The position numbers and the translations under genes are program-made. Below the pieces are notes generated by a model that saw only the letters and a list, made by a program, of their open reading frames with translations, was not told the origin of the DNA and did not search any database. A stretch of 64,000 bases of DNA, from positions 1,674,001 through 1,738,000 of the forward strand of contig NZ_LOAJ01000001.1 of the NCBI RefSeq assembly GCF_001542905.1, read 5' to 3'. This document shows positions 47,888 through 56,165 of this stretch, piece after piece. How positions within the stretch are numbered: the stretch's first letter is position 1; the number at the start of each line of letters is the position of its first letter. The stretch comes from Halorubrum aethiopicum. Lineage in GTDB: Archaea > Halobacteriota > Halobacteria > Halobacteriales > Haloferacaceae.

Positions 47888-48505
47888 ATGAGCGAATCTG
47901 TAAACTCCAAAGTTCGGGCGAAAGTCTGGATGACACCAGACCAAATCGAGAAACTCCGCTCGGCATCCTATCGGACTGGGGCAGAATACCTACAGCAACG
48001 GAACGAGGCCATCATCGCGTTTATGTACGATACTGGGCTGCGGGTCGGAGAACTCGTTCAAGTTGACGTACATCTGCTACGGAACGGAAATACAGAGCTC
48101 TATGTTCCTGCGGAGATTCAGAAAGACTACCCGAACGAGAACTCGCCCCCACCAGCAACACTCACCCTCTCAAACGATACCACGAGACTCCTCTCAGCGT
48201 ACCTCAATACTCGGTGGAAGGATTCACCGGCACTCTTCCCATCTCGTTCTGCAGACCGGATCTCCGAACAAGGCGTGCGGAATATGCTACACAAGGTTGC
48301 TGACGAGGCCGGTGTCCAACCCTACAATGTCGATGGTAGTCGGGGCGATGCTAGTGACGTAACCCCACACGCTCTGCGACACAGCGTGGCATATCGAATG
48401 ATGAACGACGAAAAGGAGAACACGCTCTATGATGTTCGGAACCGACTGCGCCACGGAAGCATCCAAACGACTGAGCGAATCTACGACCACCTGCTGAAAG
48501 TCTGA
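47888..48505 (+). CDS. Tyrosine recombinase, catalytic domain only
   Basis: A 205-residue phage-integrase-type protein. Motifs present are DTGLRVGELVQVDV (first Arg, near 53), TPHALRHSVAYRM (H-x-x-R, near 158-162), LRHGSIQTTERIYDHL (second His and the Tyr nucleophile, near 188-200). The usual N-terminal core-binding domain is missing, so it is shorter than most integrases (about 300 residues). The start at 47888 is supported by a CATATATAAAG box close upstream. It may be a mini-integrase or a 5'-truncated one. Confidence 0.85.
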   Translation: MSESVNSKVRAKVWMTPDQIEKLRSASYRTGAEYLQQRNEAIIAFMYDTGLRVGELVQVDVHLLRNGNTELYVPAEIQKDYPNENSPPPATLTLSNDTTRLLSAYLNTRWKDSPALFPSRSADRISEQGVRNMLHKVADEAGVQPYNVDGSRGDASDVTPHALRHSVAYRMMNDEKENTLYDVRNRLRHGSIQTTERIYDHLLKV

Positions 48506-48550
48506 TTCACCTGCGAAATGAATCTCTCCATCTGACCGTCTCACAAATCA

Positions 48551-48595
48551 GTCGTTGGTAACAGGTCCGCACTCAGTGTGGTTGTTACCAACGAC
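48551..48595. repeat. Perfect 13-bp inverted repeat between convergent genes
   Basis: GTCGTTGGTAACA (48551-48563) and TGTTACCAACGAC (48583-48595) are perfect complements with a 19-base loop. They sit between the recombinase gene and the convergent gene ending at 48585, whose stop lies in the right arm. It could be a two-way terminator or a protein-binding site. Confidence 0.5.
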
Positions 48596-49025
48596 ACAAC
48601 GCAGCAACAGCCCAGTGGTCATCCCGCTGGATCAGATTGTTGTAGTGGCGTGGTGACAACACTGGCCGGGCCTGTTCGTCATAAATGAGGGTTTCTCGAG
48701 ATCTCATCACAGTGCACGCCGGAGCGTAGCCACTCTCATCATCCTCATAAGATTGGAATTTGTCTACCATGCTATCCCGAACGGCATCCATCAGATCCTT
48801 TGTCTCGTCCTCTGATGTATGGTAAATTCCGTCACCATCCGGTATCGAATATCTGCTGTCCTCTTCTGCGAGAACAGGATACAAGCGGTACCAGTCAAAG
48901 ATCGGATTCGTTCCACCAGGAGCCTCGCTCTTCGTGTGACATAACTCAAGAAATGCTCCGTGCGCATTTTCGATTGCCTCTTCTCGTGTTTCGCCGGATA
49001 CAATCGCGTATAGTGTTATTTTCAT
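48585..49025 (-). CDS. Hypothetical protein
   Basis: A 146-residue protein, MKITLYAIVSGETREEAIENAH, with an alternating beta-alpha start, an acidic middle (DESGYAPACTVMRSRETLIYDEQA) and no recognised domain. The composition fits the island. It converges with the recombinase gene and is 21 bases downstream of a small gene on the same strand, so the two could be one operon. Confidence 0.6.
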   Translation of the reverse strand: MKITLYAIVSGETREEAIENAHGAFLELCHTKSEAPGGTNPIFDWYRLYPVLAEEDSRYSIPDGDGIYHTSEDETKDLMDAVRDSMVDKFQSYEDDESGYAPACTVMRSRETLIYDEQARPVLSPRHYNNLIQRDDHWAVAALCRW

Positions 49026-49046
49026 AGGTTGTGTGGGTTGGCTGCT

Positions 49047-49343
49047 TCAGTTGGTTTCGGGCTGTCCAATGATTGCCCGCTCGATACCGTTAGAGACGGG
49101 ACTGCTGTGCTGTTCCTGCTGCGTGGTATGCTTTCGCCGCACGGCGAGGTTGCACCTACAGTTCCCTACGCTACCGAGCAGGACGAGCGGTGCTGGACTC
49201 TCACCGCTGGCCCTACGTTCGCGTACCGACTCAGGCGACAGGAACTCACCTTCAGCCGGGTCTGCTATCAATCGGGGCTGATTAGCCGAACGGTCGTTCT
49301 GCGTGTGGTTGTCTTCTGTGTTGATGTGGTTGTGTTCCGTCAT
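49047..49343 (-). CDS. Small hypothetical protein
   Basis: A 98-residue hydrophilic protein, MTEHNHINTEDNHTQND, rich in Asn, His, Gln and Glu, with no recognised motif apart from a single CRC. It has an ATG start, and it lies just upstream of the 146-residue gene on the same strand. It could be a disordered small protein; coding status is moderately likely. Confidence 0.4.
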   Translation of the reverse strand: MTEHNHINTEDNHTQNDRSANQPRLIADPAEGEFLSPESVRERRASGESPAPLVLLGSVGNCRCNLAVRRKHTTQQEQHSSPVSNGIERAIIGQPETN

Positions 49344-49736
49344 TAGTGACGTGTGGTCTATTGTCTAACTTTCTGAGCTGTTTGCTATCCATCTCCGCCG
49401 ATTTAGCGTCGATTCGTGCCCGCGTCATAACTTTCAACCACCGTGTGAACCACGGCTGTGTAGGCGAGGTGGATTGACTGACATAAATGCTCGTAAAATG
49501 GTGACGCCCCCACCCGCCCTCACACTGACTCCTTGCGTTTGGTCTCACGTCTGTAGCTAGTGATCCCGTGTTCGTGGCCACGGGAACACTAGTACCTATA
49601 AACAATTGTAGAAAGCACGTTACGGGATGGAGAGTACTAAATCAAATATTACCCACGGTCGCTATCTCGCGGAAATCGAAGTTTCCATTCTGGACCGCGC
49701 TGATTCGCCCTCCGAGGTTACACTATGTCAACTAAC
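49344..49736. other. Intergenic region beside the TnpB element
   Basis: About 390 bases without a supported gene. A CCCGTG-TTCGTGGC-CACGGG hairpin lies near 49564-49583, and TATAAACAATTG near 49596 is promoter-like. Confidence 0.35.
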
Positions 49737-49779
49737 CCTCCCTACTTCGCTCACCCTGACGGGTTCGCTCGTTGAGGGA
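49737..49779 (-). mobile_element. Right-end hairpin region of the IS1341-type element (possible reRNA 3' part)
   Basis: CTCCCT (49737-49742) and AGGGAG (49774-49779) form a stem that overlaps the last codons of tnpB. Subterminal hairpins and a guide (re)RNA overlapping the 3' end of tnpB are typical of IS200/IS605-group elements. The exact element ends cannot be fixed from this sequence; a similar GC-rich run lies on the other side at about 51067-51115. Confidence 0.45.
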
Positions 49780-51007
49780 GGGGCTTGTCCGTGAGCTCAG
49801 CCTCAAACCCGTCCGGGTGGGCGGAGAATCCGCCACTTGGCGTCACCGTTCCAGACTTTAGGGCGAGTTGACTGTCGCCCGTCCGCCGAGACGACTGTTG
49901 GCCTCGACGGACATACCGCATCCCGATGTTCTTCGCCGCATTGTAGTCCGCGTTCGCTTCCGATTCGCACTTCACGCACCGGAAGTCCGTGCGAGTTCGG
50001 CGATTCTCGTCTGCCGTGAATCCACACTCGGCGCACCGTTGCGACGTGTACGCCGACCCCACTTGCTTCACTGAGATGCCGACTGCTTCGGCTTTGTACG
50101 CCACTTGCTCGTACAGGGTTCGGAACGCCCACTTGTGCCCCCACGACGCACCCGTTCGGTCGCGGATGTCGGTCAAGTCCTCGAACGCGATCACGTCGCA
50201 CTCGTATCGAAGTGCTTCATCCACAATCGCGTTCGACGCTTGGTGAACCACATCACGAACGTATCGTCGTTCGCGTCCACTTGATTGTTCGAGCGTTCTG
50301 TGGGCGCTTCGCGTGCCTGTCTGTTGGAGTTTCGCACGGACTTTCTCGAACTCGCGGAGGTTGTGTGAGAGTTCGCGCCCATTGATGAATCGTGCTGTGC
50401 TGGTGACGGCGAGGTTTTCGCTACCGAGGTCGACCCCGAGAACCGTTCCGTCCTCGGCGGTGTCTTGCTCAGTGTCGGTCTTGGGTCGGCGGAAGCCGAT
50501 GTGTAAAAAGTAGTCGCCGTCACGAGCGGTGAGCGTGCTTTCCGTGACGCTCCAGTGGTCGGAGTCGAGGTACTGCCGTTGGTAGCCATCCTCGGCTTCA
50601 GGGAGAGCAAGTTCACATCGGACGCGACTCTCCGTCGTGGAGAGTGACACTGTATCGTCATCGAACAGCGTCATCGTTCGAGTGTCGTACGTTACCGTGG
50701 GTGCGGTGAACGTGGGTTTACTGACCTGCTTGCCGTTCGAGCGGCGTTCGAGACAGCCGGTGATGGCTTGTGCGGCGTGGTGGGTGGCGAGGATCGCGTG
50801 CTGACTCCCGAGGTCGGTTTCCTCGCGCACGTCGTCGTAGGCGAGGGGTTGTACGTCGCTCTTGGCGTTACACTTCCCCCACGCCATGTCCGTGGCGAGT
50901 TGGCACCCACGCTTCCACTCGGAGATGGTTTCCTCAAGCAACTCGCGTTGCTCATCGTCTACCGAGAGACGAGTGATTGCCGTCCGACGCACGTGGTCGT
51001 CTGCCAC
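49751..51007 (-). CDS. tnpB: TnpB, RNA-guided nuclease of IS1341 (IS200/IS605 group)
   Basis: A 418-residue intact TnpB. The RuvC triad is complete: Asp193 in GVDLGSENLAV, Glu276 in IAFEDL and Asp354 in NADYNAAKN. The zinc ribbon has Cys325, Cys328, Cys344 and Cys347. The N-terminal OTF-type region (RRTAITRLSVDDEQRELLEE) is also intact. TnpB nucleases cut target DNA guided by a reRNA from the element end and favour element retention. No tnpA is adjacent, so it is an IS1341-type element moved in trans or not at all. The start is GTG. Confidence 0.92.
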   Translation of the reverse strand: MADDHVRRTAITRLSVDDEQRELLEETISEWKRGCQLATDMAWGKCNAKSDVQPLAYDDVREETDLGSQHAILATHHAAQAITGCLERRSNGKQVSKPTFTAPTVTYDTRTMTLFDDDTVSLSTTESRVRCELALPEAEDGYQRQYLDSDHWSVTESTLTARDGDYFLHIGFRRPKTDTEQDTAEDGTVLGVDLGSENLAVTSTARFINGRELSHNLREFEKVRAKLQQTGTRSAHRTLEQSSGRERRYVRDVVHQASNAIVDEALRYECDVIAFEDLTDIRDRTGASWGHKWAFRTLYEQVAYKAEAVGISVKQVGSAYTSQRCAECGFTADENRRTRTDFRCVKCESEANADYNAAKNIGMRYVRRGQQSSRRTGDSQLALKSGTVTPSGGFSAHPDGFEAELTDKPLPQRANPSG

Positions 51008-51182
51008 AGTTTCAATGTGTATGAGCGGCTATTTATAACCGGGTGTTTGTTACAGATACGAACGCGCTCCCTACTCGCTCCCTTCGGTCGCTCCTTGAGG
51101 AAGGGGACTCCGCGCTACCGCTTCAGTTGAAGTCGAAGATACTGCTGGAAATCAATTCATCGTCGGCAGTGTTGCTGATCAA

Positions 51183-53318
51183 ATGAACTCGCTGGCAATC
51201 GGGGAGACGTATCGCATAGAACATGGACTCGGCATTAACCCCGATTTCAACGCCCAGGACGCGTTCCCAGATCAGTTCGAGCAAGCCGCGTCTCACGACT
51301 GCCCCGAATGTGGCTCAGATCTAACCTTCGAGCCCGGAGTCGAATCACTTCCAAACGCAGTCAGTAGCGCACTCACCCAACAAGGACACAAAGGCCTACA
51401 CCTCGTAATCACCGAAGAATCAGCACTCCATCAGCTCACGGACACGGATGATTGGCGACCGTTCCGAGAATCAAAGAGTCCTCGCACCCCTCAGCACCAC
51501 TATCGGTGTACTGATTGCTCGCTATCAATTCCCGAAGGTGAATTAGATCGGTATCTCGCACATGGCGGACGACCAGTCGAAAACTATGCAGATGAAGCGG
51601 CCATGCTGGAGTCGTCAATGGCCGATACATCAGAATCGCTCGGGATGGCTACTGGTGGTGCCAAGGACATCGATAACTTTCGGGACAATATCTCAGAGGG
51701 GTATCTGCCTGGCGACGATGCACTCACAACTGAAGGACTGTTTTACGACTACTACTTCGACACAGGCGATGACCGCGACGACAAGAACAGTCTCTTCTAT
51801 CCATCGTACAGCACGGCAGTCACCAACCATCCCCTCACAGATCGGACCGAACACTACCTGACCGTCGGCCTCAATTCCACAATCAGCGTCGAAGAGTTCG
51901 AACGCCGGCAAATCAACCTGGTCGCCGTTCTCGATGTCTCCGGATCGATGGGCAGCCAGTTCGATCAGTACTACTACGATGAATCCGGGCAACGCCGATC
52001 AGTGGACTCGGCATCGAGTACAACGAAAATGGCTGCTGCGACAGACTCCCTCGCAGCCCTCACCACGCACTTGGAAGCGGACGATCGGCTCGGAGTCGTC
52101 CTCTATAACTCACAAGCCCACATCGCCAAACCACTCTCGCTCGTCGGCGAGACAGATATGGACGCGATCCGTGGCCACATTCGTGATGTGACAGCTGGTG
52201 GTGGAACAAATATGAGTGCCGGCCTTGAGACCGCGATCGATCTCCTCGCAGACCACGAGGATGCAGATGCGACGCAAATCGAGAACCGGATCGTATTCCT
52301 GACGGATATGATGCCGAATACTGGTGCAACCGGGAGCAACACGATCACCGACACGGTTGCGGACGCAGCGACACGAGGCATCCACACGACGTTTATTGGG
52401 ATGGGACTCGACGAAAACCCTGATCTGGCGGACTCACTCTCGAAAATCCGGGGAGCAAACCACTACTTCGTCCACTCCGCTACGGAATTCAAGCAACGAC
52501 TCGACGACGAATTCGAGTATATGGTCACACCACTAGTGTTCGATCTCCAACTGGAGCTGGACGGAGATGGCGAGATCGACGCCATCTACGGGAGTCCCAA
52601 CTCGGACCGATCGACCGGCAAAATCATGTCCGTCTCAACATTGTTCCCATCGCCAACGACCGACGGCGAAACTCGAGGTGGAGTCATACTGTTACGTCTC
52701 GATGACTCTCCCTCGGAGTCGATGGATCTTGTTGCAAGTTGGGAAGAGATCGACGGCACCATCGAATCGGATCGAGTTCACATCTCACCCGCTGCTGAGT
52801 CACCAGAGCACTTCGAAACAAGTGGAATCAAAAAAGCGGTGTGTCTCGCCCGGTATGCCAGCACGCTTCAAGACTGGCTCACCGCCGTACGTGGCAACGA
52901 CGACTGGACTCCGATGAACGGCCAGCAACACGGACAGTGGGAACGAGACTCCGACCAGCTCCGCGTCCCAGAGCAATATCAAGAGAAGTTCCGGACGATT
53001 CAGACCTACATCGACGAGACAGCAGACGACATCGATGACGCACTACAGCAGGAAGTTTCCTTACTCGACACGCTCATCGAGTATCAACGCCCACGTCCCG
53101 ACCACGACTTGTCCGATCAAGCGCTAGACCGTCTCGGCGACCTCGTCGAGTTGGAACCAACATCGAACGGCGAACTCGCAGAGGCTTGGGGAGTAAAGAC
53201 CGGGACTGAAGTCCACGCCTACCTCGAATCCGAACTTGAAGGATATTATCGACGCGACAAAAACCATATGCTCCGACCGACAGAGAAAGCTATGGAGCTA
53301 ACGCAAACCCAACTATAG
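51183..53318 (+). CDS. von Willebrand factor A protein with N-terminal Zn-ribbon and C-terminal winged helix
   Basis: A 711-residue protein. The N terminus holds a CPECGSDLTFEP...YRCTDCSLSI zinc-ribbon pair. The middle is a VWA domain with an intact MIDAS: DVSGSMGSQ at 251, Thr in AGGGTNMSAGLE near 340, and Asp in FLTDMMPNTG near 370. It continues with the beta-rich region seen in Ca-activated channel-like or CoxE-like proteins. The last 60 residues (DLVELEPTSNGELAEAWGVKTGTEVHAYL) resemble a winged helix. VWA proteins assemble complexes in a metal-dependent way. Its role is unknown; the C-terminal HTH suggests a link to DNA. Confidence 0.75.
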   Translation: MNSLAIGETYRIEHGLGINPDFNAQDAFPDQFEQAASHDCPECGSDLTFEPGVESLPNAVSSALTQQGHKGLHLVITEESALHQLTDTDDWRPFRESKSPRTPQHHYRCTDCSLSIPEGELDRYLAHGGRPVENYADEAAMLESSMADTSESLGMATGGAKDIDNFRDNISEGYLPGDDALTTEGLFYDYYFDTGDDRDDKNSLFYPSYSTAVTNHPLTDRTEHYLTVGLNSTISVEEFERRQINLVAVLDVSGSMGSQFDQYYYDESGQRRSVDSASSTTKMAAATDSLAALTTHLEADDRLGVVLYNSQAHIAKPLSLVGETDMDAIRGHIRDVTAGGGTNMSAGLETAIDLLADHEDADATQIENRIVFLTDMMPNTGATGSNTITDTVADAATRGIHTTFIGMGLDENPDLADSLSKIRGANHYFVHSATEFKQRLDDEFEYMVTPLVFDLQLELDGDGEIDAIYGSPNSDRSTGKIMSVSTLFPSPTTDGETRGGVILLRLDDSPSESMDLVASWEEIDGTIESDRVHISPAAESPEHFETSGIKKAVCLARYASTLQDWLTAVRGNDDWTPMNGQQHGQWERDSDQLRVPEQYQEKFRTIQTYIDETADDIDDALQQEVSLLDTLIEYQRPRPDHDLSDQALDRLGDLVELEPTSNGELAEAWGVKTGTEVHAYLESELEGYYRRDKNHMLRPTEKAMELTQTQL

Positions 53319-53364
53319 CTTCCCTTCGCAGTGTCGAATGGCGTCTCACACCGTGACTTCTGAT

Positions 53365-53817
53365 TCAAATACCTCTATCTGATACTAGGTCGGTTGTGGG
53401 CGGGACAGTCAGCCCGATCTCTCCTTGTCGGATGTGCTTGACGAAGTCCCACGCGTGGTAGTGCTCCCAGCCATCGACGTGCCCCAGATCGAGATCGTCG
53501 ACGGCGATATATCCCTCGGCATCCGGGAACAATTCCGCGAGAATGCGGAGGCGTTCTTCACGTTCAGGCCACCACTCATAGTACCCGTACTCGTCCTGCT
53601 CACCAAGCGCATCGATGTACTCGTCACGCCGCCGAATTGACTCCACTGTGCCCGGGATATCTGCTTCCTCGACGAGGTCCTGATTCCCGATCGCCCAGAC
53701 TTCATGACCGGCTTCGTGTGCCCAGTACCGCACCCACTCAAGCGGCACCGCTTCTCGCCGCGGATGCGGATTCACGTCCACCGTCCAGTCCCGATCGAAC
53801 GCCAGGATGTACATCAT
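53365..53817 (-). CDS. Small HAD-like protein
   Basis: A 150-residue protein, MMYILAFDRDWTVDVNPHP, with a DxDxT-like first motif (FDRDWTVD), then EAVPLEWVRYWAHEAGHEVWAIGNQ resembling HAD motif II, and YIAVDDLDLGH as a candidate final acidic motif. It may be a phosphatase or a binding protein of the HAD fold. Its start overlaps the stop of the ADP-ribosylglycohydrolase gene (ATGA). The adjacent Met codon at 53814 is the alternative start. Confidence 0.65.
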   Translation of the reverse strand: MMYILAFDRDWTVDVNPHPRREAVPLEWVRYWAHEAGHEVWAIGNQDLVEEADIPGTVESIRRRDEYIDALGEQDEYGYYEWWPEREERLRILAELFPDAEGYIAVDDLDLGHVDGWEHYHAWDFVKHIRQGEIGLTVPPTTDLVSDRGI

Positions 53818-54722
53818 GCTACGTCGACGAGTCGCTTGGCCAACGTTTCGAGTTCGTCGGTCTCGTCGATAGCATTCAGCCATCGATCCGGAAGCTGTGA
53901 CGCCCCGAACCGTGCCCCAGCGACCGCACCCGCAATCGCGCCAATCGTGTCCGTGTCACCGCCGCGATTCACGGCCGTCACTACCGCTTCCTCGGCACTG
54001 TCCGAAACGAGGCCATCGTGGAGGGCCGTCTGCAGCGAATGCACAACGTACCCTGACGTTTCCAGCGTGCCGGGTGAGTCACCACGTGCGAGTGGTTCGA
54101 GCGCCGTCACGAGTTCATCAGGCGCGTCTACACTGACGTAGTCGAGGGCGTCCTGCAACGGTGTGTCCACATCTTCGAGGAGACCAGCCACCGTGAGGTT
54201 CAGAACCGCACAGCCCTCTGTACACCGTGGATCCGCGTGCGTGATCTGCGAGGATTGGCGACTCACCTCGGCGAGTCGGTCCCAGTCACTCGCGTACGGG
54301 ATAGCGAGCGGCGGGCACCGCATCACACTCCCGTTCCCCGCGTTCTGCCCTTCTCGGCTTTGCTCCCAAACGTGCTTACCCGCCTCGTCCCACGCGTCGC
54401 CGTGTTTGAGCCGGCTGAGCGACTTCATCGTCATCCGCCCGATGTCGAACGGGCCGCTATCGTACCACGCGACGAACCGGTCAGCGATGTCTGCTGGGTC
54501 GAAACCCTGCTGTTCGGCGAGGCTCCGTGTGATGCACAGCGCCTGCTCGGTGTCGTCTGTGATCGTGCCCGCGGGCTGGTTCCACGTGCCGTGCCCAATC
54601 ATCTCGTCGAGTCGGCCGTGCTCAGCACTGATCTCCGACGCGGAGTTGAACTCAACCGGCCGGCCAAGCGCATCCCCACACGCTAACCCAAGCAACATCC
54701 CACTGGCTCGATCTGAATCCAT
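53814..54722 (-). CDS. ADP-ribosylglycohydrolase family protein
   Basis: A 302-residue protein with the family metal-binding motifs: GLACGDALGRPVEF near residue 12, GTITDDTEQALC near residue 52, GNGSVMRCPPLAI near residue 130 and NRGGDTDTIGAIAGAVAGARFG near residue 262. Relatives (DraG/ARH) remove ADP-ribose from proteins, DNA or small molecules using two Mg or Mn ions. It leads a two-gene operon with the HAD-like protein. In an island it could counter ADP-ribosylating toxins; that is inference. Confidence 0.88.
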   Translation of the reverse strand: MDSDRASGMLLGLACGDALGRPVEFNSASEISAEHGRLDEMIGHGTWNQPAGTITDDTEQALCITRSLAEQQGFDPADIADRFVAWYDSGPFDIGRMTMKSLSRLKHGDAWDEAGKHVWEQSREGQNAGNGSVMRCPPLAIPYASDWDRLAEVSRQSSQITHADPRCTEGCAVLNLTVAGLLEDVDTPLQDALDYVSVDAPDELVTALEPLARGDSPGTLETSGYVVHSLQTALHDGLVSDSAEEAVVTAVNRGGDTDTIGAIAGAVAGARFGASQLPDRWLNAIDETDELETLAKRLVDVA

Positions 54723-54765
54723 ACGTCACTCAACGACTACGCCAGAGAAAAACGTCAGGGGGAGG

Positions 54766-55035
54766 TCATTCGCCAGGCTTCGTTCCCGTGCGGCGATTTT
54801 CCCGGTACTGCGCCCATATCTGGTACATTTCCACTCGTTCCTCTTCGGTCATCGTCTCGTGCTCATCCTCGTCGTAAAACGGGAGCTCATCCTTCTCAGG
54901 CATCGCCATCACCTGCCCAAGCGGGTAGAGCTGCTCGTAGTAGTGCTCCAACACCCAGTCTTCGCCGTGCTCATCAACGGCTTGCTGGATATATGGGGTG
55001 GCTTCTGGGTACTCATCAGCGGGTGTCTCAGTCAT
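54766..55035 (-). CDS. Small acidic hypothetical protein
   Basis: An 89-residue acidic, probably helical protein (MTETPADEYPEATPYIQQAVDEHGEDWVLEHYYEQLYPLGQ in separate segments) without recognised domains. It sits 43 bases upstream of the ADP-ribosylglycohydrolase gene on the same strand and may belong to its transcript. Confidence 0.6.
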   Translation of the reverse strand: MTETPADEYPEATPYIQQAVDEHGEDWVLEHYYEQLYPLGQVMAMPEKDELPFYDEDEHETMTEEERVEMYQIWAQYRENRRTGTKPGE

Positions 55036-55089
55036 TAGTCGTCATTTGTTCGTCTGAGTTGCTGGGGTAGTGCTCCCACGAGTCTATGG

Positions 55090-55446
55090 TTACGCGTCCG
55101 TGAATTCGGCGAGTGAGTGGTTCGTGCTGGTACTGTTCCACTTGCCGATTTGAATGAGGTCAAACGTATCGAGTGGGGCTTCTAATACATCGCCGACCTC
55201 GGTGTGCACCGCGGTGGGGAGACTGTCGACGGGGATCGCGGTGAGCGCGTGCTGGGTGAGGAAGTAACTGGTTGCGAGGTTCGTTGGGGCGACGACGATG
55301 ACATCCTCGCCATCAACGTCGTTGAGCGCGAGCTGGGCATCACGGTACTGGCGCACCGTCGCATCCAGGTCATCGACGGGAAAGAGACAGCCAGCAGCAC
55401 CGTACTCGATACTCGCCCCCGCCGACCCGAAATGTCCTTTGGACAT
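55090..55446 (-). CDS. Hypothetical protein under a palindromic operator
   Basis: A 118-residue protein starting MSKGHFGSAGASIEYGAAG. It has no recognised domain; a beta-alpha pattern (DVIVVAPTNLATSYFLTQHALTAI) is visible. The ATG at 55446 lies inside the left half-site of a 9-bp inverted repeat with a TATA-like ATATATTT in its spacer, so expression is likely repressed by a dimeric protein. An in-frame ATG at 55470 would add eight residues. Confidence 0.6.
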   Translation of the reverse strand: MSKGHFGSAGASIEYGAAGCLFPVDDLDATVRQYRDAQLALNDVDGEDVIVVAPTNLATSYFLTQHALTAIPVDSLPTAVHTEVGDVLEAPLDTFDLIQIGKWNSTSTNHSLAEFTDA

Positions 55447-55470
55447 AATTAGATAGAAATATATGTCCAA
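55439..55470. promoter_or_regulatory. Operator: TTGGACATA-14-TATGTCCAA
   Basis: A perfect 9-bp inverted repeat (55439-55447 and 55462-55470) with centres 23 bp apart, about two helical turns. It brackets the TATA-like sequence and overlaps the start of the gene at 55446. Confidence 0.6.
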
Positions 55471-55714
55471 TAAGCATTAACTTTGTGGTGGATGGGTCGA
55501 TCAATCTGCTGCTCCCGTACGTCTTGTTCCCCAGTTTGAGTTCCGGATTGAGAGAAACTTGTTACAAGAGGTGTACAAAATACAGAGGATGGGCCAAGTA
55601 CGGTCACTATTCGAAGCAATCCCGGAAATAGACTAGTCCGCGCTAGACAGCATCTGAATACTGCGTATCGATCACGCGGTCCCGCCCACAGACGAAGAGG
55701 ATGAAACGATTCAA

Positions 55715-56128
55715 CTACTCGTAGTAACTTACGCGCTCAACAACTTCCGCGAAGGCGACATTCTCACGTACATCAGTAATATCGATAGTGACACGTTCGC
55801 TCTGTTCAGTGTCGGGAACGATAACGACGAACCCGCGATCAACACGGGTAATCCCGTCGCCTTGGTCACCAATGTTTTCGATTTCGACGGTCCGTTGTTC
55901 GCCTACCTTGACGGGGGGTTTCTGTGGTGGTTGCTCGGACTGTGGAACGGTGTCAGTGTTGTCGGCCTCGTTGGTTGCGGGTCCTGGCAGAACAGCCACA
56001 CGGTACATTTCGTTTGCTTGTAGGTCGCCAAGACGGAGTTCTTGTTCCGGTACCTCAACCACATATGACCCATTACGCTCTTCGACCGTGCCCGAGAACA
56101 GACACCGAAGTTCCTCTGAAATCTCCAT
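55715..56128 (-). CDS. TRAM-domain protein
   Basis: A 137-residue protein. The C-terminal half (VKVGEQRTVEIENIGDQGDGITRVDRGFVVIV...ERVTIDITDVRENVAFAEVV) is a TRAM domain, a small beta-barrel that binds RNA; single-domain TRAM proteins act as RNA chaperones in archaea. The N-terminal half (LFSGTVEERNGSYVVEVPEQELRLGDLQANEMYRVAVL) looks like a second small beta-rich unit. It lies close to two tiny zinc-ribbon genes. Confidence 0.82.
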   Translation of the reverse strand: MEISEELRCLFSGTVEERNGSYVVEVPEQELRLGDLQANEMYRVAVLPGPATNEADNTDTVPQSEQPPQKPPVKVGEQRTVEIENIGDQGDGITRVDRGFVVIVPDTEQSERVTIDITDVRENVAFAEVVERVSYYE

Positions 56129-56165
56129 TTGTAGACCTTACTCCGGCTACGCGACAAAGAACACT

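Noticed and set aside
49282-49605. 107-residue minus-strand frame beside the TnpB element
   Set aside because: Not acidic, overlaps the better small gene at 49047-49343 and the element flank; no support.
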